From positions 56,937 to 120,936 of the forward strand of contig JAUCBJ010000630.1 in the NCBI GenBank assembly GCA_032718475.1: a DNA stretch of 64,000 nt, read 5' to 3'. Below are positions 42,600 to 54,790 of the stretch, piece by piece. Both the position numbers and the translations under genes were made by a program. The notes beneath the pieces were generated by a model that made no database searches, was not told the DNA's origin, and saw only the letters and a list, made by a program, of their open reading frames with translations. The stretch comes from Nemertoderma westbladi (Eukaryota; Xenacoelomorpha; Nemertodermatida; Nemertodermatidae). Each line of letters begins with the position of its first letter. Position 1 is the first letter of the stretch.

Positions 42600-44090
42600 A
42601 AATAAATGTCACCCACAAAAGTAAAATAGTTGAAAAACTTATAGCTGCTAGCATTCTACGCTAGAAAGCAATAATAGGGCCTAATGTCCTGCCTGATTCT
42701 ATACATTCTTTTGTAGTTTATGCTGTTTATGCGTTTGCCGTAGAGGTTTGAACACTGCCAGGAAAATATAATGACACAGAGCTTATGTAATATTCCAATA
42801 ATGGCCACTTTTCTTTTACACCAGCATACTTAAACGTGGGTTTTTTTAAATGTCGATGGACTAATTTCGAAATTAGGTGATCCTAACTTCCTGAAGCTCG
42901 TTAGTAAATATGACCTATTTATCTGCGCTGAAACCTGGTTGAACCCTAACTTTGTTCACAGTGTTGATATTCTTGGTTACACATTTTTTGTAAATTGTCG
43001 TAAATTAAAGCATAAAAGTGCGACAAAGCATAAAAACGTTTTAGTGGTGGAATAATTATTATATATTATAAGCAGGAATTAAGCGCCTTTATCACATTGG
43101 AGGATATTTTCTCTCATGAAGACATACCCTGGCTTAGAGCTGGTCAAAGTCTACTAATATGTGCACTGTGCTGTGCAGTATATATTCCCGCCTTCAAAAT
43201 CGGCTGCACAAGAAAGTGATCCCATATCAAACTTCGATTTTATCGAGAATACTATTAGTGCTATAAGTGCTATTTATTCTGAAAATTTGTTAATTGTAGG
43301 TGAACTAAAAGCAAGAACAGGCACTATAAATGATTATATTGATAATGATTCGCTTGGCCGCTAATGAATGAATCGAACTAATCGAATGAATCTACTGGAA
43401 TTGGAATATTTACCGGATAACTACGTATGTGACTACTTAGACCTTGCAACAAGTTGTGTACAGTCTAGTAGAGTAAATAAGGACATAGTAGTCAATACAT
43501 ATGGTCATAGACTATTAGCCTTATGTATTGCTTCAGGTATAAGAATATTTAATGGCCGAATTGGCAGTGATAAATCTGTTGGTAATTTTACTTCCTTTTA
43601 CCCCAATGGAAACGAGACTATGTCTCATGAGGTTATCCCCGACATCATTATCTTTTGCTCTGTACCGTTAACCGTTATCATTCCGCGCCCGTATGTATGC
43701 TCCCTGTGCGCCTTCCTGTGCTTCCTATGCGCCTGTATGTTCCCCTTTTTTAATATTTGTAATTATATCCACATCTACATCATCATGATTCTTTTTAGTG
43801 TGCACTCCCATAAAAACTTATTTGTTCAAACCAAACCGTTTCTCATCTATTGTTTTTAGTATACAATACCATAATTTTAAAGTCCTACAGCTACACCTTA
43901 CCGTAATCTAATATCCCAAACGATAAAACCGAATATTTTACAGTGTAGGCCTACTGTAATTAATTATAATAATGAATAAATTTGTAAATACTTGTTTCAG
44001 TTTCGATTGTACTGTTGTGTGTAACGTTTAACGTATAGCCTATGTTTTTAATATTTTTACTGTATTTTGATGTCAATAAACAATTCCAAT
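42600..44090 (+). pseudogene. LINE endonuclease-domain fragment (copy A)
   Basis: Broken frames carry AP-endonuclease signatures: NVDGLISKLGDPNFLKL and LFICAETWLNP (about 42850-42950), IVGELKARTG (43295-43325, the GDFNAR-like box) and NTYGHRLLALCIASGIRIFNG (43493-43560). The 3' tail ends in AATTCCAATTCCAATTCC. It has no intact ORF. The same fragment is at 62360-63860. Confidence 0.75.
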
Positions 44091-44099
44091 TCCAATTCC

Positions 44100-45460
44100 T
44101 AATCCTCCATTCCTTTTCCCCCCAAGAAAGGAGACCTCGGTATACCAACAAACTATCGTGGGATCTGTCTGCTTGTGGTAGCTGCCAAAATATACAATAA
44201 AATGATTCTATATAGGATTAGGCCTCACATAGAGAATCTACTGCATAAGAGCCAAAACGGATTTCGACCAAGTAGATCAACAATAGCTCAGATACTTGCA
44301 CTACGGAGACTGATTGAAGGAATTAAGTCGAAGAATCTCCCCGCAGTCATGACTTTTGTGGACTTCAAGAAGGCATTCGACTCCATCCATAGAGTCAAAA
44401 TGCTTGAAATCCTAAGAGCTTATGGAATACCAGAAGTAATTGTTGCTGGCATTGGATTGTTATATTGTGACACAGATGCGCAGGTACTCTCACCAGATGG
44501 TGAAACTGAGTTTTTCTCAATCCTGGCTGGGGTACTGCAAGGTGACACAGAAGCACCTTTACTATTTGTAATTGTGCTGGATTACGCAATGAGGACAGCC
44601 ACAAAGGGTGAAGACCTGGGATTCACACTTCAAGAACGCAGAAGTAGTAGATATCCGCCAACTACAGTCACAGACACCGACTTTGCGGATGACATCGCCC
44701 TGCTCTCTAATACTCTAGCAGATGCACAGCTTCTACTAAATAAAGTGGAGAGGGCTGCTAAGGAGGTTGGATTGCGTATAAATTCTACCAAGACCGAATT
44801 CATGACCTTTAATGTTGATGGAAACTTGACAACCATTGACAATATTCAACTAAGAAAGGTTGACGACTTCCAGTACCTTGGATCATAGATAGAGAGTAGC
44901 AAAAAGGACATAGAAGTTAGGAAAGCAAAGGCATGGGTAGCTTTATCAAAAATGGATACCATCTGGAAATCAGATCTCTCCAGACACCTGAAGACTAAGT
45001 TCTTTCGAGCCACAGTGGAAAGTGTATTTTTATACGGGGGTGAGACCTGGACACTGACTAAATCACTTGAACAACGAATTGATGGTTGCTACACAAGACT
45101 ACTAAGGGCAGCCCTAAACATCAGCTGGAGACAACACATGACAAACGCCGAGCTTTATGGTACAATACCACCTGTATCAACCACCCTCCGTGAACGCAGA
45201 TTAAGATTCAGTGGGCACTGCTGGCGAAGTAAAGAAGAGGTCATACCAGATCTACTTTTCTGGCAACCAACTCATGGAAAGCGTAGTCGTGGACGACCAG
45301 CCATAACATATATAGATCAACTTGATATTGAATCATATATATATATATATATTATATTGATATATCAATATTGAACTTGGGAGAAACGAAATTGCGACAA
45401 CTATGGAGAATCGGGAAGCCTGGAAGGATCTCATTTCCACTGTCCGAGTTCGCTCGACCT
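44100..45460 (+). pseudogene. LINE reverse-transcriptase domain (second family)
   Basis: It starts KKGDLGIPTNYRGICLLVV and runs as an open frame to 44888. Motifs are VDFKKAFDSIHR, GVLQGDTEAPLLFVIVLDYA and DTDFADDIALLSN (catalytic ADD). After a TAG at 44886-44888 the same frame continues with KAWVALSKMDTIWKSDLSR, ETWTLTKSLEQRIDGCYTR and FSGHCWRSKEEV. An AT microsatellite (45335-45365) interrupts the C-terminus (IELGRNEIATTMENREAWK). It is a nearly complete RT but with a premature stop. Confidence 0.82.
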
Positions 45461-45474
45461 AGTAGTAGTAGTAA

Positions 45475-46540
45475 TAAAATGGGCCAATCAACAATTGACT
45501 ATATGTTAGGACTAACGCCGGTCCATAAGCGTTGCCTGAGTTTTGATATTGGGGGTCCTAACATTTTTCAACAAATTGTGTGATTTCTGCACAGTTTTTT
45601 GTTGTTGAACTCCCAAATTCCTTACCCAGGACTAATGCTCCAATCCAAAGTAGGGTAGATGAGTATAAGTATTTTAATATAAGTATAAGATAAGATAAGT
45701 ATTTAGTATAAATGAAACCAGAATTATTCCGAGGACTTTGTTAGAATGCTAGAATCGCCTAATTTAACTGGTGGCTGGAACTGTATTGTAGATATGATCA
45801 ATGATAGTATTGACGCCATGGATGAGGATGATGGTGTGGACAAGGTTGTTAACAAGTTCAATGAAACAATTTTAGCTGCTGCGGATCCCTTCTTTAGATC
45901 CTTCACGCAAATTAGTGACGACATCACATATCCGTCTCAGACTCAACCTTGGTATGACATCGAATGCTTGGAGTGCAAATATGCCTTCAGGAGAGCAACA
46001 CTTCGTTGGATATCCAGTGGGTCGTAGGAATCAAGAGCAAACCTTTTAACTAAAAGGGCACCTTTTGCCAGGGCCATTCGAGTGAAAAGTACAAATTTAA
46101 GAAAAGTCAGAGATCCAGGTTGGAAAATCTCAAGGTAAGTGACAACAAGAAGTACTGGAAGTTATTAAAGTCATCTTCCAATGTTAAGCAAGCTAACAAG
46201 GTAGGGCCTAGTTAAGATAATTCCCTGCAACACTTTGCTGTATTGTCCGGTAATGGTCGGTCATTCGAAGACATGGGGGTTACTCCCGAAACAAACATTG
46301 ATCTTGAAGATGCTAAAAGTATTTTTAAAACACCACTCAGTCAGCCTTTAACTGAAGATGAGGTTTTGGAAGCAATCGGGCGTCTGAAAACAGGTAAGGC
46401 GAGCGGCATGGTCCTAATTCTAAATGAATTTTTAATCTTTGGACACTCTCAAGTTGTCCCCATCATTACAGGGATATTTAAGTTAATTCTCTTTTCTGGA
46501 AATTTCCCATCTGCCTGGTCATACTGTAACTGTTAAACAT
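45475..46540 (+). pseudogene. LINE fragment: endonuclease end, linker and RT start
   Basis: SCIDYML-like MGQSTIDYMLGLTPVHK, then FFRSFTQISDDITYPSQTQPW (linker) and LTEDEVLEAIGRLKTGKASG (RT N-terminal motif) occur in separate frames. It is degraded and lacks the catalytic part. Confidence 0.7.
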
Positions 46541-46626
46541 TATAACGTATATTTTTCCGCTAAACATTATAATTTTTTGGAGGAAGAATGGGGAGGTTGG
46601 TGGGTTAAAATTAATGAATTCATCCG

Positions 46627-47196
46627 TGTGACGGGATCAAGGGATCCCGACCGGTTTGTTAGGCTACGCGTCACCGTGTTATTGAGAAAGATAGTAGTTT
46701 GTTGTTATCGCTTTGATATTCGTAATAGATATGTAAATGCATAGTAGATAATAGCACAGTTGACAGAATAATACAGGAAAAGCAGTAAATATATGTAATA
46801 TGTAGTGACGGTGACGGTGCAAAATGTCACCGGTCTGCACTGAACTGAATGACTGAGTAAACTGGATAACTGACCGGTAGCAGGATAATATATGTATAAT
46901 TGCTACATTACTTTGGCCTTTGTCCAGTGGATACTTTTCCCCGCTCCCATTGGTTGATGACCTACTTCACGCCTCTCACCTCTGTGGGAGTGCTTCCCCA
47001 CCGCTGTTGGTTATCTGCCCTCTCGAGGTGGTTTGACCTCTAACCTCCCTTTGTGTGGCTTTTGGGGATTGTGTTATCCCCGTTATTGGGTGTGATACGA
47101 GATTGGGTGTTATCAATCTCGTATCTCCAATATTGCTGAAAAGGCGCCACTGTCCTTACTTATGAGGGTAATGAGGCGGAATTGAATCCGTTCACA
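46627..47196 (-). repeat. 3' LTR of LTR element 2
   Basis: It begins TGTGACGGGATC on the plus strand and ends CCGTTCACA. It pairs with 49917-50487. Confidence 0.9.
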
Positions 47197-47955
47197 CTCC
47201 CCCCCATGCTATCTTCCCGGTGAGAAGATAGCATCACCTATGAGTGCGCTTCAATTCCGCTGGAACCCGATCTACTATCGGGTGTGGGGTGGAGTTCTTT
47301 TACTTGGAGTCGGCTTTTCAGGCCGCTCCCTCTGGGTATGATATTACTACCCCCTCTTGGTGCAACCCCAACCTATGTTGCACCAAGACATCTGGAGTCT
47401 CGGTTCGAGACAATTGTGGACTCCTCTCACACAATTTTAAAAACTCTCTCACCCTGAACTCTAACTTCTCACTCTAACTCCACTCTAACTCCACTCTACT
47501 CTATTCTAGTCTATCTAACTCCACTCCACTCTATCTAACTTCACTCCACTCTACTTTAACTCCACTCTGAATCGCACTCCTCTCACTCTCTCTCATCCAG
47601 TCAACACCTCCTCTCCATACTTCCCTGTGCTCCTCTACTCTCTGCCACTCCCAAAGTCCAAAGCCACTCCTAAATCTCTTATGCTACCATACTGTGTGCT
47701 ATCATTCTACCTACCTTGCTACTTACTTCTTACTTACTACTAACTCTACTCTCTTGCTACTTACTTCTTACTTTCTACTTATTGACTCTAATACTAACTT
47801 ACTTGCTACTTACTTCTTACTTCTTCACTCTACTAACTCTGCTAACTTTACTAACTATACTAACTATATTAACTCTCTACGTAACTCTCTTAACTCTACT
47901 GATTCTTCTAACTAACTCTCTTAACTCTACTAACTCCTAACTCTACGATCTAAAA
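47197..47955 (-). other. Residual internal sequence of LTR element 2
   Basis: 47197-47400 is the inverted counterpart of the 3' untranslated region of element 1. 47450-47950 is a CT-rich tandem (CTCTAACTCCACT, TACTTACTTCTTACTT), corresponding to the GTTAGAG repeat of element 1 in reverse. No gene was seen. Confidence 0.7.
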
Positions 47956-48914
47956 TCACGCCCGAGCCAGCCCCGTGAACCACTACTCCAGGAGGACCAA
48001 CCAAGCAGACCATTCGAGGACACCTCTGCAGACCTATTTGATGTTAGTGGACGTAGCTACCTCGTCTACACCTGCCGGTTCTCTGGATGGCCCTGTGTCA
48101 CGGAGTGGAGGTCCCCTCCCACAGTGTCTGCAGTCACCAGGGCTCTCTCACGTGAATTCTCTTCAACTGGAGTACCTATACGACTCCGCACTGATGGTGG
48201 ACCCCAATTTGATGTCCATGACTTCCGTGCCTTTGCCCAATGTTGGGGTGTCTCCCTCTCACCTTCCTCACCCTACAACCCATCCTTCAATGGCCACGCT
48301 GAGGCGGCAGTCAAAGCGATGAAGAACCTGGTTAAGAAGTCTGGATTCCTAACAGATGCATTCAACCAGGGCTCTTGGAATGGCGTAACACTCCGAACTC
48401 CACAGGACTGTCCCCTGCACAGATTGTATTCGGTGCCCCCTTACGCTCCCTCGTACCGGCACATCACACAACTTACGCCCCCCAGTGGTGTACTATCGCC
48501 GAGGTGGCTGACCGTCGCTCAGGTTTTAAGGCAACTGAACGGGCAACCCATGACCAGCACACCCGTGGCCTTCCCCATCTCTACCTGGGAACCACAGTTC
48601 TACTACAAGACCCCAACACTAAGCGTTGGGATCATACTGGCACCATCGTACAGGTTGGGCCCCACAGAGATTATAAGATTAAACTAGCGAGTGGGCGTGT
48701 GTACCACCGTAACCGCCGCTTTCTATGCCCAGCTACACCTCCACACCCCACCCCAACTCTGGAACCCACTCAACCGCCGCAAACCCAGGTTTCAACTGAC
48801 CCCACCACCACCACTGCGCCACAGCCAGAGCGGCGTGTACAATTCGCACCTGAGCTTTTGCCTTTACCACAACGGCGCAGCCAGCGAAAAATCCGCCCCC
48901 CAGACTATCTTTAG
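47956..48914 (+). pseudogene. Ty3/gypsy integrase and C-terminal tail, frameshifted
   Basis: The integrase core is readable: SADLFDVSGRSYLVYTCRFS (first catalytic Asp), RTDGGPQFDVHDFRAFAQ (second Asp) and NPSFNGHAEAAVKAMKNL (Glu). The frame then changes near 48372, and WRNTPNSTGLSPAQIVFGAP continues to RRSQRKIRPPDYL and stop at 48914. The 5' part of this element (gag, protease, RT) is absent. Confidence 0.82.
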
Positions 48915-48956
48915 TTTAGCTGCGCCATAGGTCACCTACGCTCAGCTAGAAGGGGG

Positions 48957-49228
48957 GTGTGGAGATCCCTTGAGACTGACCCAATGCATGGCTTACTACG
49001 TTTAGATACTGTATGATATATTCTGGTAGTCTGTACCTTTTACCGGTACTGCTATATATATATATTAACCTGACCAATCCTGCAGTCCTGTAGTCTAATC
49101 ATGACTACAGGACTACTGCTGTACTGCATGCTGGATTACAGCAATACTGCCTTTTACCGCTTACATGTATTATATTAATATAAACAATATTGCTTTGCTT
49201 ATATCAACTTAACTTGTTTATGATCCTA
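48957..49228 (+). repeat. 3' LTR of the nested gypsy fragment
   Basis: A polypurine tract (AGAAGGGGGG) is followed by TGTGGAGATCCC. The LTR runs about 270 bp and probably ends at CCTACA (49228), after which the Gag frame of element 2 resumes. Confidence 0.65.
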
Positions 49229-49848
49229 CATCGGATCATCACAGGCCCTACGTACACAACTTCAGGCTCCATAACCCCGGATCGCCACAGTTCGAATAGT
49301 TCGGTGGCGACCCCCCTCGCTCTCTCACTCGCCAGTTCTCCCTGCCCGAAACGAACTAGGTATCTGAAATGTTTATTCGACTCACCTAGCCGATGGCTCA
49401 ACTTCCCCTGGTCTACCTTTGCTCCCTCTCTGGCCTCCTTGAGCTGTTTCTTTGTGGCGTTGTAGGCCCGTCGAAGCCGATCGCTGGTCCCGACGTCCTC
49501 GTCGCCGACATCTCCTCCTCCTCTCCTGGTTCGGCGTCGTACCGGCGGCCCCACCGTCGCCGTTCCGGTGGGCCGTCCGTCACCCTCGGCCTGTGGCTGG
49601 CCGGCGACTTCGGTACTTCGACCGCTGTCATGCGTCGACTTGTCCCTTCCTTGCGGTAGACGGCCGCCCTCCGCTTGGGCTGCCGGATCGTCTCTCATTG
49701 GCGAATCCGGCGTCGCAGGTCGGTACCGTCTCGTCGCGGCCTCGCGGATCGTTAGGCTGGTATCGTCCGGGGTCCGCGGCGGTGTCCTCTCTCCCTCTAA
49801 ATCTCGGGGCTCTCCTGAACTCATCTTTACTTTCTCGTCTGCAGTCAC
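49229..49848 (-). pseudogene. Gag N-terminus of LTR element 2 (truncated)
   Basis: The minus-strand frame starts MTADEKVKMSSGEPRDLEGE. It shares TIREAATRRYRPATP, TGTATVGPPVRRRTRR and FRYLVRFGQGELASERARG with the N-terminal ORF of element 1. The C-terminal coiled coil is missing, cut by the nested gypsy LTR. Confidence 0.85.
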
Positions 49849-49916
49849 AGTTTGTGTTGCGTTGGGAGTTCTTTACTCTGCGGTCACAGTTTATAGTGGT
49901 ACTTGGTATTTTGCAC

Positions 49917-50487
49917 TGTGACGGGATCAAGGCATCCCGACCAATTTGTTAGGCTACGCATCACCGTGCTATTGAGAAAGATAGTAGTTTGTTGTTATCG
50001 CTTTGATATTCGTAATGGATATGTAAATGGATAGTAGATAATAGCCCAGTTGACAGAATAATACAGGAAAAGCAGTATAAATATATGTAATATGTAGTGA
50101 CGGTGACGGTGCAAAATGTCACCTGTCTGCACTGAACTGAATGACTGAGTAAACTGGATAACTGACCGGTAGCAGGATAATATATGTATAATTGCTACAT
50201 TACTTTGGCCTTTGTCCAGTGGATACTTTCCCCGCTCCCATTGGTTGATGACCTACTTCACGCCTCTCACCTCTGTGGGAGTGCTTCCCCCCCACTGTTG
50301 GTTATCTGCCCTCTCGAGGTGGTTTGACCTCTAACCTCCCTTTGTGTGGCTTTTGGGGATTGTGTTATCCCCGTTATTGGGTGTGATACGAGATTGGTTG
50401 TTATCAATCTCGTATCTCCAACATTGCTGAAAAGGCGCCACTGTCCGTACTTATCAGGGTAATGAGGTGGAATTGAATCCGCTCACA
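49917..50487 (-). repeat. 5' LTR of LTR element 2
   Basis: 571 bp, TG..CA ends, next to target duplication ATCCG. Confidence 0.9.
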
Positions 50488-50594
50488 ATCCGAAGGGTTA
50501 TAAGTTATCGGCAGTCTAGAAGCCAAATAGATTATTTAACTGCTTTGTTGATTGACTTTATCTGTATACAGTAAGCAGTGAGATGAGACTTCAT

Positions 50595-50662
50595 CCAGCA
50601 CCAACAGATGAAGATACGGGATAAGCGGATATACGACATACTCAGGTCCAAGGCCGTGGTAT
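50595..50662 (+). pseudogene. Duplicated tail of the CNBD2-like last exon
   Basis: It encodes QHQQMKIRDKRIYDILRSKAVV-like sequence with stop, matching 19613-19682 with few changes. No upstream exon accompanies it, so this is the left edge of segmental duplication copy B, not a gene. Confidence 0.9.
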
Positions 50663-50774
50663 AGGCTACATAATCTAAGATGTCTACTCCATATCTGACT
50701 TAAACTGGTGTAGAACATTTTCCATAGTAGCATATTTTTATTTATTATATAATTTAAACATGTCATAATATATT

Positions 50775-50900
50775 ATTATAACTTTTGATGGGTACAGCTT
50801 TGCAAAGTCGGCAATAACGTCCAGGTGGGATCGAACTGGTAACCTAGTATCTCTAGTGTAGCCTAATGTATTGTGTGAGTACCGGGCAGGTGGGGGTGGG
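50775..50900 (-). mobile_element. tRNA-derived SINE, family 2 (copy B)
   Basis: Counterpart of 20725-20870, with AACGTCCAGGTGGGATCGAA. Confidence 0.65.
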
Positions 50901-51112
50901 GTAGCAAAAGTGCTCATGCTGTGAGCTATGTCCACTTAGTAGGCCAGATTACAGGCTTAGGTGCGTGATTGTAATTACATAAAAGTTATGATGAAATAAT
51001 AGCGCTCCATCGCGTAAAATATGATATCTATTATTTTAAAGAAAAAGTTGCTTGGGGATAAATAATACAACACTGGAGGCCACCAGAAATTGAGAACATT
51101 GCAAAATGCAAC

Positions 51113-51184
51113 AGGTTCTACCGAGATTCGAACTCGGATTGCAGGATTCAGAGTCCTGAGTGCTAGCCATTACACCATAGAACC
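51113..51184 (-). tRNA. tRNA-Gln (CTG)
   Basis: Identical in its 72 nt to the genes at 17311 and 18361. A minus-strand TTTT follows shortly (AAAA at 51103-51106). It is intact here, while the copy-A counterpart at 21070 is deleted. Confidence 0.92.
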
Positions 51185-51254
51185 ACCAGGAACCCGCAAT
51201 CGCTATTACTTTATTCAAAAATTGATATATTTATCTGTCATACTGCTATTATAG

Positions 51255-51330
51255 TAAAGTAAAGTTTTCTTCGGCCGTTGTGCCATGTATTATTACGCAC
51301 AAAGTCTGATAACTTATTTCCAGTGTGGTC
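51255..51330 (-). mobile_element. Truncated SINE, family 1 (copy B)
   Basis: Only the 3' body remains (TAAAGTAAAGTTTTCTTCGG to CCAGTGTGGTC). Confidence 0.7.
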
Positions 51331-51769
51331 AACCAAAACAATAAACGAATTCGTATATGTACAGGTTATAAGACAGAAATAAGCGCTATAAAACACTTAA
51401 TAAAGATAAATTAAAAAATATGACAAATCTTTATATAAAATTCCTATAAAAAGTCGACCGAAAAGTGAAATCCTGGTATTCTTCACATGGGCGACTTAGT
51501 GAATTACCTAATAATACTAGTGTGATATTCCTTTTTTAAATATAAGTATGATACATTAGCTTCCATTGGCCGTAGCATAGGAGTTTAAGCACTTTAACGG
51601 TAAAGGGTAGATTAAATTCGGTTCGATTTTCCAGTCCATCTGTATATTGACAGCCCACTAGCGGTAGATTGGAGAACTAACGATTAGCGTCCCTACAAAG
51701 ACTCATCCTAGGGATGATGGTCTATTACGTATATCTACCAAGTTGCAGCTTGAACGGATAATAAGTTTT

Positions 51770-51910
51770 AATCCACGAACTGATTTCTAACAAACTAGAT
51801 TACAACAACGCGTTATATTATGGTCTTCCTTGGAAGGTAGTTAAAAAGTTGCAGTATGTCCAGAATTCTGCCGCAGGCCTGCTAACAGGAACACCCAAAA
51901 GAGACCACAT
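51770..51910 (+). pseudogene. CR1/L2-like LINE fragment, 5' piece (copy B)
   Basis: It reads LQYVQNSAAGLLTGTPKRD and is cut at GACCACAT by the 860-bp substitution. Confidence 0.7.
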
Positions 51911-52770
51911 TTGTCAAGGCTTTTACGGGAGGCTGACCTGCAGATGAAAATGCGAGTCTGTCTGTAATTCTTATGAGTGTTATCAAGTGCCTTGGGGTAC
52001 CTGCCACACAGCAGGAACACTCACGAATGTATTGGGGTATATATATACAGTACAGGCCACCATAAAACGCAGTTTTGTACAATTGTGAACACATTTTATC
52101 AAATGTGTACCAGTGTATTGTAATGTTGTTGAACGGGACAATTGAACATAATTGAACATAATTGAATTGGCCACAACCAAAATTTTTTCGCCAAAGGATA
52201 CAATTGAATACTTTTGAAACGCTTAGTAATCTGGAAACTCTCTGTAGTTTGCCGCGAACTGTCACTCACTGCAGCTGGAAATGCGATAAGGATTTTGTTT
52301 ACCTTTATAGTGTGCGGTTAATAGTGTCTAGTAGGCAGGCCTATAGTTAGTGATGTTAAGGCATCTTCTGGTGTTTCTCTGTGCCCTCTCGGTGTCAGAC
52401 TAATGGCACGATATCTCCCTGCACTAAATTAATTATTCAATGTTCTAGGGTCCTCCATCCACATACCCATCCACTCCCATACACTCCATGAACCTCCATG
52501 TGGTCTTGTATGTAGTTCTCTCTCTACCAATACAGCCCATGTCCGCAATGTTACGCCCTGGGGGCTCTGTCATCTACCCGATATAAGACATACAGGCGCA
52601 CCGCACACAAAGCCTTTGTCGGTCCCAGCAAGTTAGCCTCCTGCTGTGTGATCTAGAAGATAACTCGCCATTGAATTAGTGTAGTGACCTGCCAATCAGA
52701 TGACTTGAACAAATGTGTTCACATGTGATCACATTGTATGAAATCTACGTGAAACGTGTGTGAACTACGT
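51911..52770. other. Sequence specific to copy B
   Basis: Inserted or substituted segment within the LINE. It contains AATTGAACATAATTGAACAT repeats (52142-52165). No gene or terminal repeats were recognised. Confidence 0.45.
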
Positions 52771-53140
52771 TCCGCTGAACTGACCCTTCTTAGCGTTCCT
52801 AAATTCAATCTTGCAAGCTATGGTAAACGTTCTTTCACGGTAGCTGCACCAACAATTTGGAACTCACTTCCCATCAACATTCGCCGATCTCCCTCGATAG
52901 AAATATTTAAGAAACTATTAAAGACTCATTTATTCAAAATGGAATTCCAATGATTATAATTACATTTTTTTTTAACATGAATTATAATCTCACGTTTCTC
53001 AAGTGAAATCATGTCTACAGTTGTGTTTTTAATTATGTTTTTAACTCTTTTAATTCAGTTCATACAGTGATTGGTTTTTATTAATTTTAAGATTATGTGT
53101 AACGTGCGCCTTTGACCACAAAGTAAAGGGCGCGATATAA
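52756..53140 (+). pseudogene. CR1/L2-like LINE 3' end (copy B)
   Basis: The frame ELRSAELTLLSVPKFNLAS, TVAAPTIWNSLPINIRRSP, LKTHLFKMEFQ ends at 52953. The tail GGGCGCGATATAAATTTATA matches copy A. Confidence 0.8.
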
Positions 53141-53984
53141 ATTTATATATTGATTACGATTATAACAAAACGAAATAAGATAAGCTTTAGTATATACAAT
53201 AGTACAAACAATGCCAAGATTCAAATTAATTTTAATTCTAATTAAAAATGACGGAAATGGGAGAATGTTTTCACTTTCATACATTTCGCCCTTTAGTGGG
53301 AAGAACTGGAACTAGAACTGCATACCGATTAGTGGCGATTACCGACCTCACAAAGACACAGGATATATTCTAGCATATATCTGACAAGTTTGTCCTTGGT
53401 CGCAATACTGTAGGTTGCAAATGTGAAAGTGAAACATTTCCTGAAGACAGACTTGGCTGCTATAGTTCTACACATGCAGACTGGTAGACGTTGACATCAT
53501 AATACGCTGTACATGTAGCAGTATGAAAGTCGGTAGGCCCTAAAGTGAAACATTTTCTGAATACTGACTCTGTTGCAACACATTCAGGCAGTCAGGCACA
53601 CAAGCAAGGAATTCACTATTGTAGGCAAAACCCATCAGGCATTTACTGTAGTTTTAGTATGATACCGGTACTGGTGGGTCGATAAAGTGAAACTTTCTAA
53701 CTCAGTACCATTCCCCTTTCGAAATGCAGATATCCATTACTGCATTAGGTACCGGTCAGCCGGTAGTACGGCAGTACGGTACCGTAGTGTTTCTCGTATG
53801 GTCTGCCTGTACGGTCTGACAGTAGGTAGATTCGTAAATAACGGTAGTTGGTAGTAGGCCTATAGTTTCATTTATCATAAGTCTGATTTCTAGAATAATG
53901 ACCAGTAGGCCTAAGTCTATAAAATAACATTTTGATTTTTTTTTAATTAGGCCTACCGGTATACAGTAAGCTGAGAGCTAGCTA
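53141..53984. other. Non-coding duplicated flank (copy B)
   Basis: Counterpart of 22581-23400. No gene was seen. Confidence 0.5.
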
Positions 53985-54790
53985 GATGGGGGTATTAGCA
54001 GATTAGTATACGTTTGAACGACACTAGCCGAACACTCTTGAAATCAGATAAATCATGTTACCGGTACCGGTATAGCGGTATAGGTAGCAGTATTGTGAGC
54101 AATCTTGAGGATTGCACAGGTATTATTTATTAAGTTCTTGGAAGGGAATTTATTATTTTAATATAATCTATATGCCTATTGGATTGCAAGCGTTGTTGCG
54201 ACATGGTTGTACTGTAAATTTCATATGCTGATATGGCGGCCCTGAAAAGAGCCGTTTGGGTTGGTTAGATCATATCGTACAGTTGTTGGACATGAGTGGA
54301 CATTCAGTACTACAGGTAGTAATGCTTGAAATAAGCAAGGATATTACAAGCACAACTTTGGATTGTGCAGCACAACCTGGAAAAGACAAAGACGTAGGGT
54401 TGGTTGCCCATTTGGTTGTAGAGTACGGGAGAGAAGCTCCTCAATATAGCGCAAATTCAATAACACACTCTTCCAGTCTCGATAAGTTTACCGACCTCGA
54501 TGAAATTAAATTCAGCCATGACAGAGACAGAGTAGGCCCAATACAGTAATAGTAGGCCTAGTGCTCTTGTATAAATACAATACAACACAATATAATTAAT
54601 AAAATTAACAATATAAATAACACAATAAACAATAAAAGTAATAGGCCCATTAGTATAAAACAATATCCGCATTATGCTGAAGATGGAGAACAATACTGGA
54701 GGATAATAATATTTTATCAGTTTCTATCAGATTTCAGGCTTGATCAGCTAGTGTCGTTCAAACGTACTAATACCCTAGATAGGCCTAAAT
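53985..54790. mobile_element. Terminal-inverted-repeat element, uninterrupted (copy B)
   Basis: The left end (GGGGGTATTAGCAGATTAGTA, ACGTTTGAACGACACTAG) is inverted at the right end (CTAGTGTCGTTCAAACGTAC TAATACCC). About 0.8 kb, with no ORF. It gives the pre-insertion structure of the site where LTR element 1 sits in copy A. Confidence 0.65.

Larger units (their letters stand above)
41787..44233 (+). repeat. Segmental duplication copy A, 3' flank
   Basis: It aligns with 61527-64000 in the same orientation and near-identically (ACTGTTGTTTATCGAGGGAAG). An indel lies at about 42217-42245. The polyadenylation signal AATAAA is at 41908-41913. Confidence 0.9.
46627..50487 (-). mobile_element. LTR retrotransposon 2, minus strand, gutted relative of element 1
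   Basis: LTRs of about 570 bp lie at 46627-47196 and 49917-50487, flanked by the 5-bp duplication ATCCG (46622-46626 and 50488-50492). The minus-strand 5' region encodes a Gag N-terminus homologous to element 1. The 3' region beside the left LTR repeats the 39125-39290 segment of element 1, including the ATAGCAT hairpin. Most of the interior is lost and a gypsy fragment is nested inside. LTR differences are visible at several positions, so it is older than element 1. Confidence 0.88.
50663..54137 (+). repeat. Segmental duplication copy B, 5' part
   Basis: It aligns with 20611-23548. It lacks the hAT-like insertion of copy A and keeps an intact tRNA-Gln. The 51911-52770 segment (about 860 bp) replaces about 120 bp of the LINE present in copy A. 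Confidence 0.88.

Noticed and set aside
47694..47940. Leucine/serine-rich frames in the CT-rich tract
   Set aside because: Low-complexity TACTTACTTC repeats inside the residual interior of element 2; no protein features.
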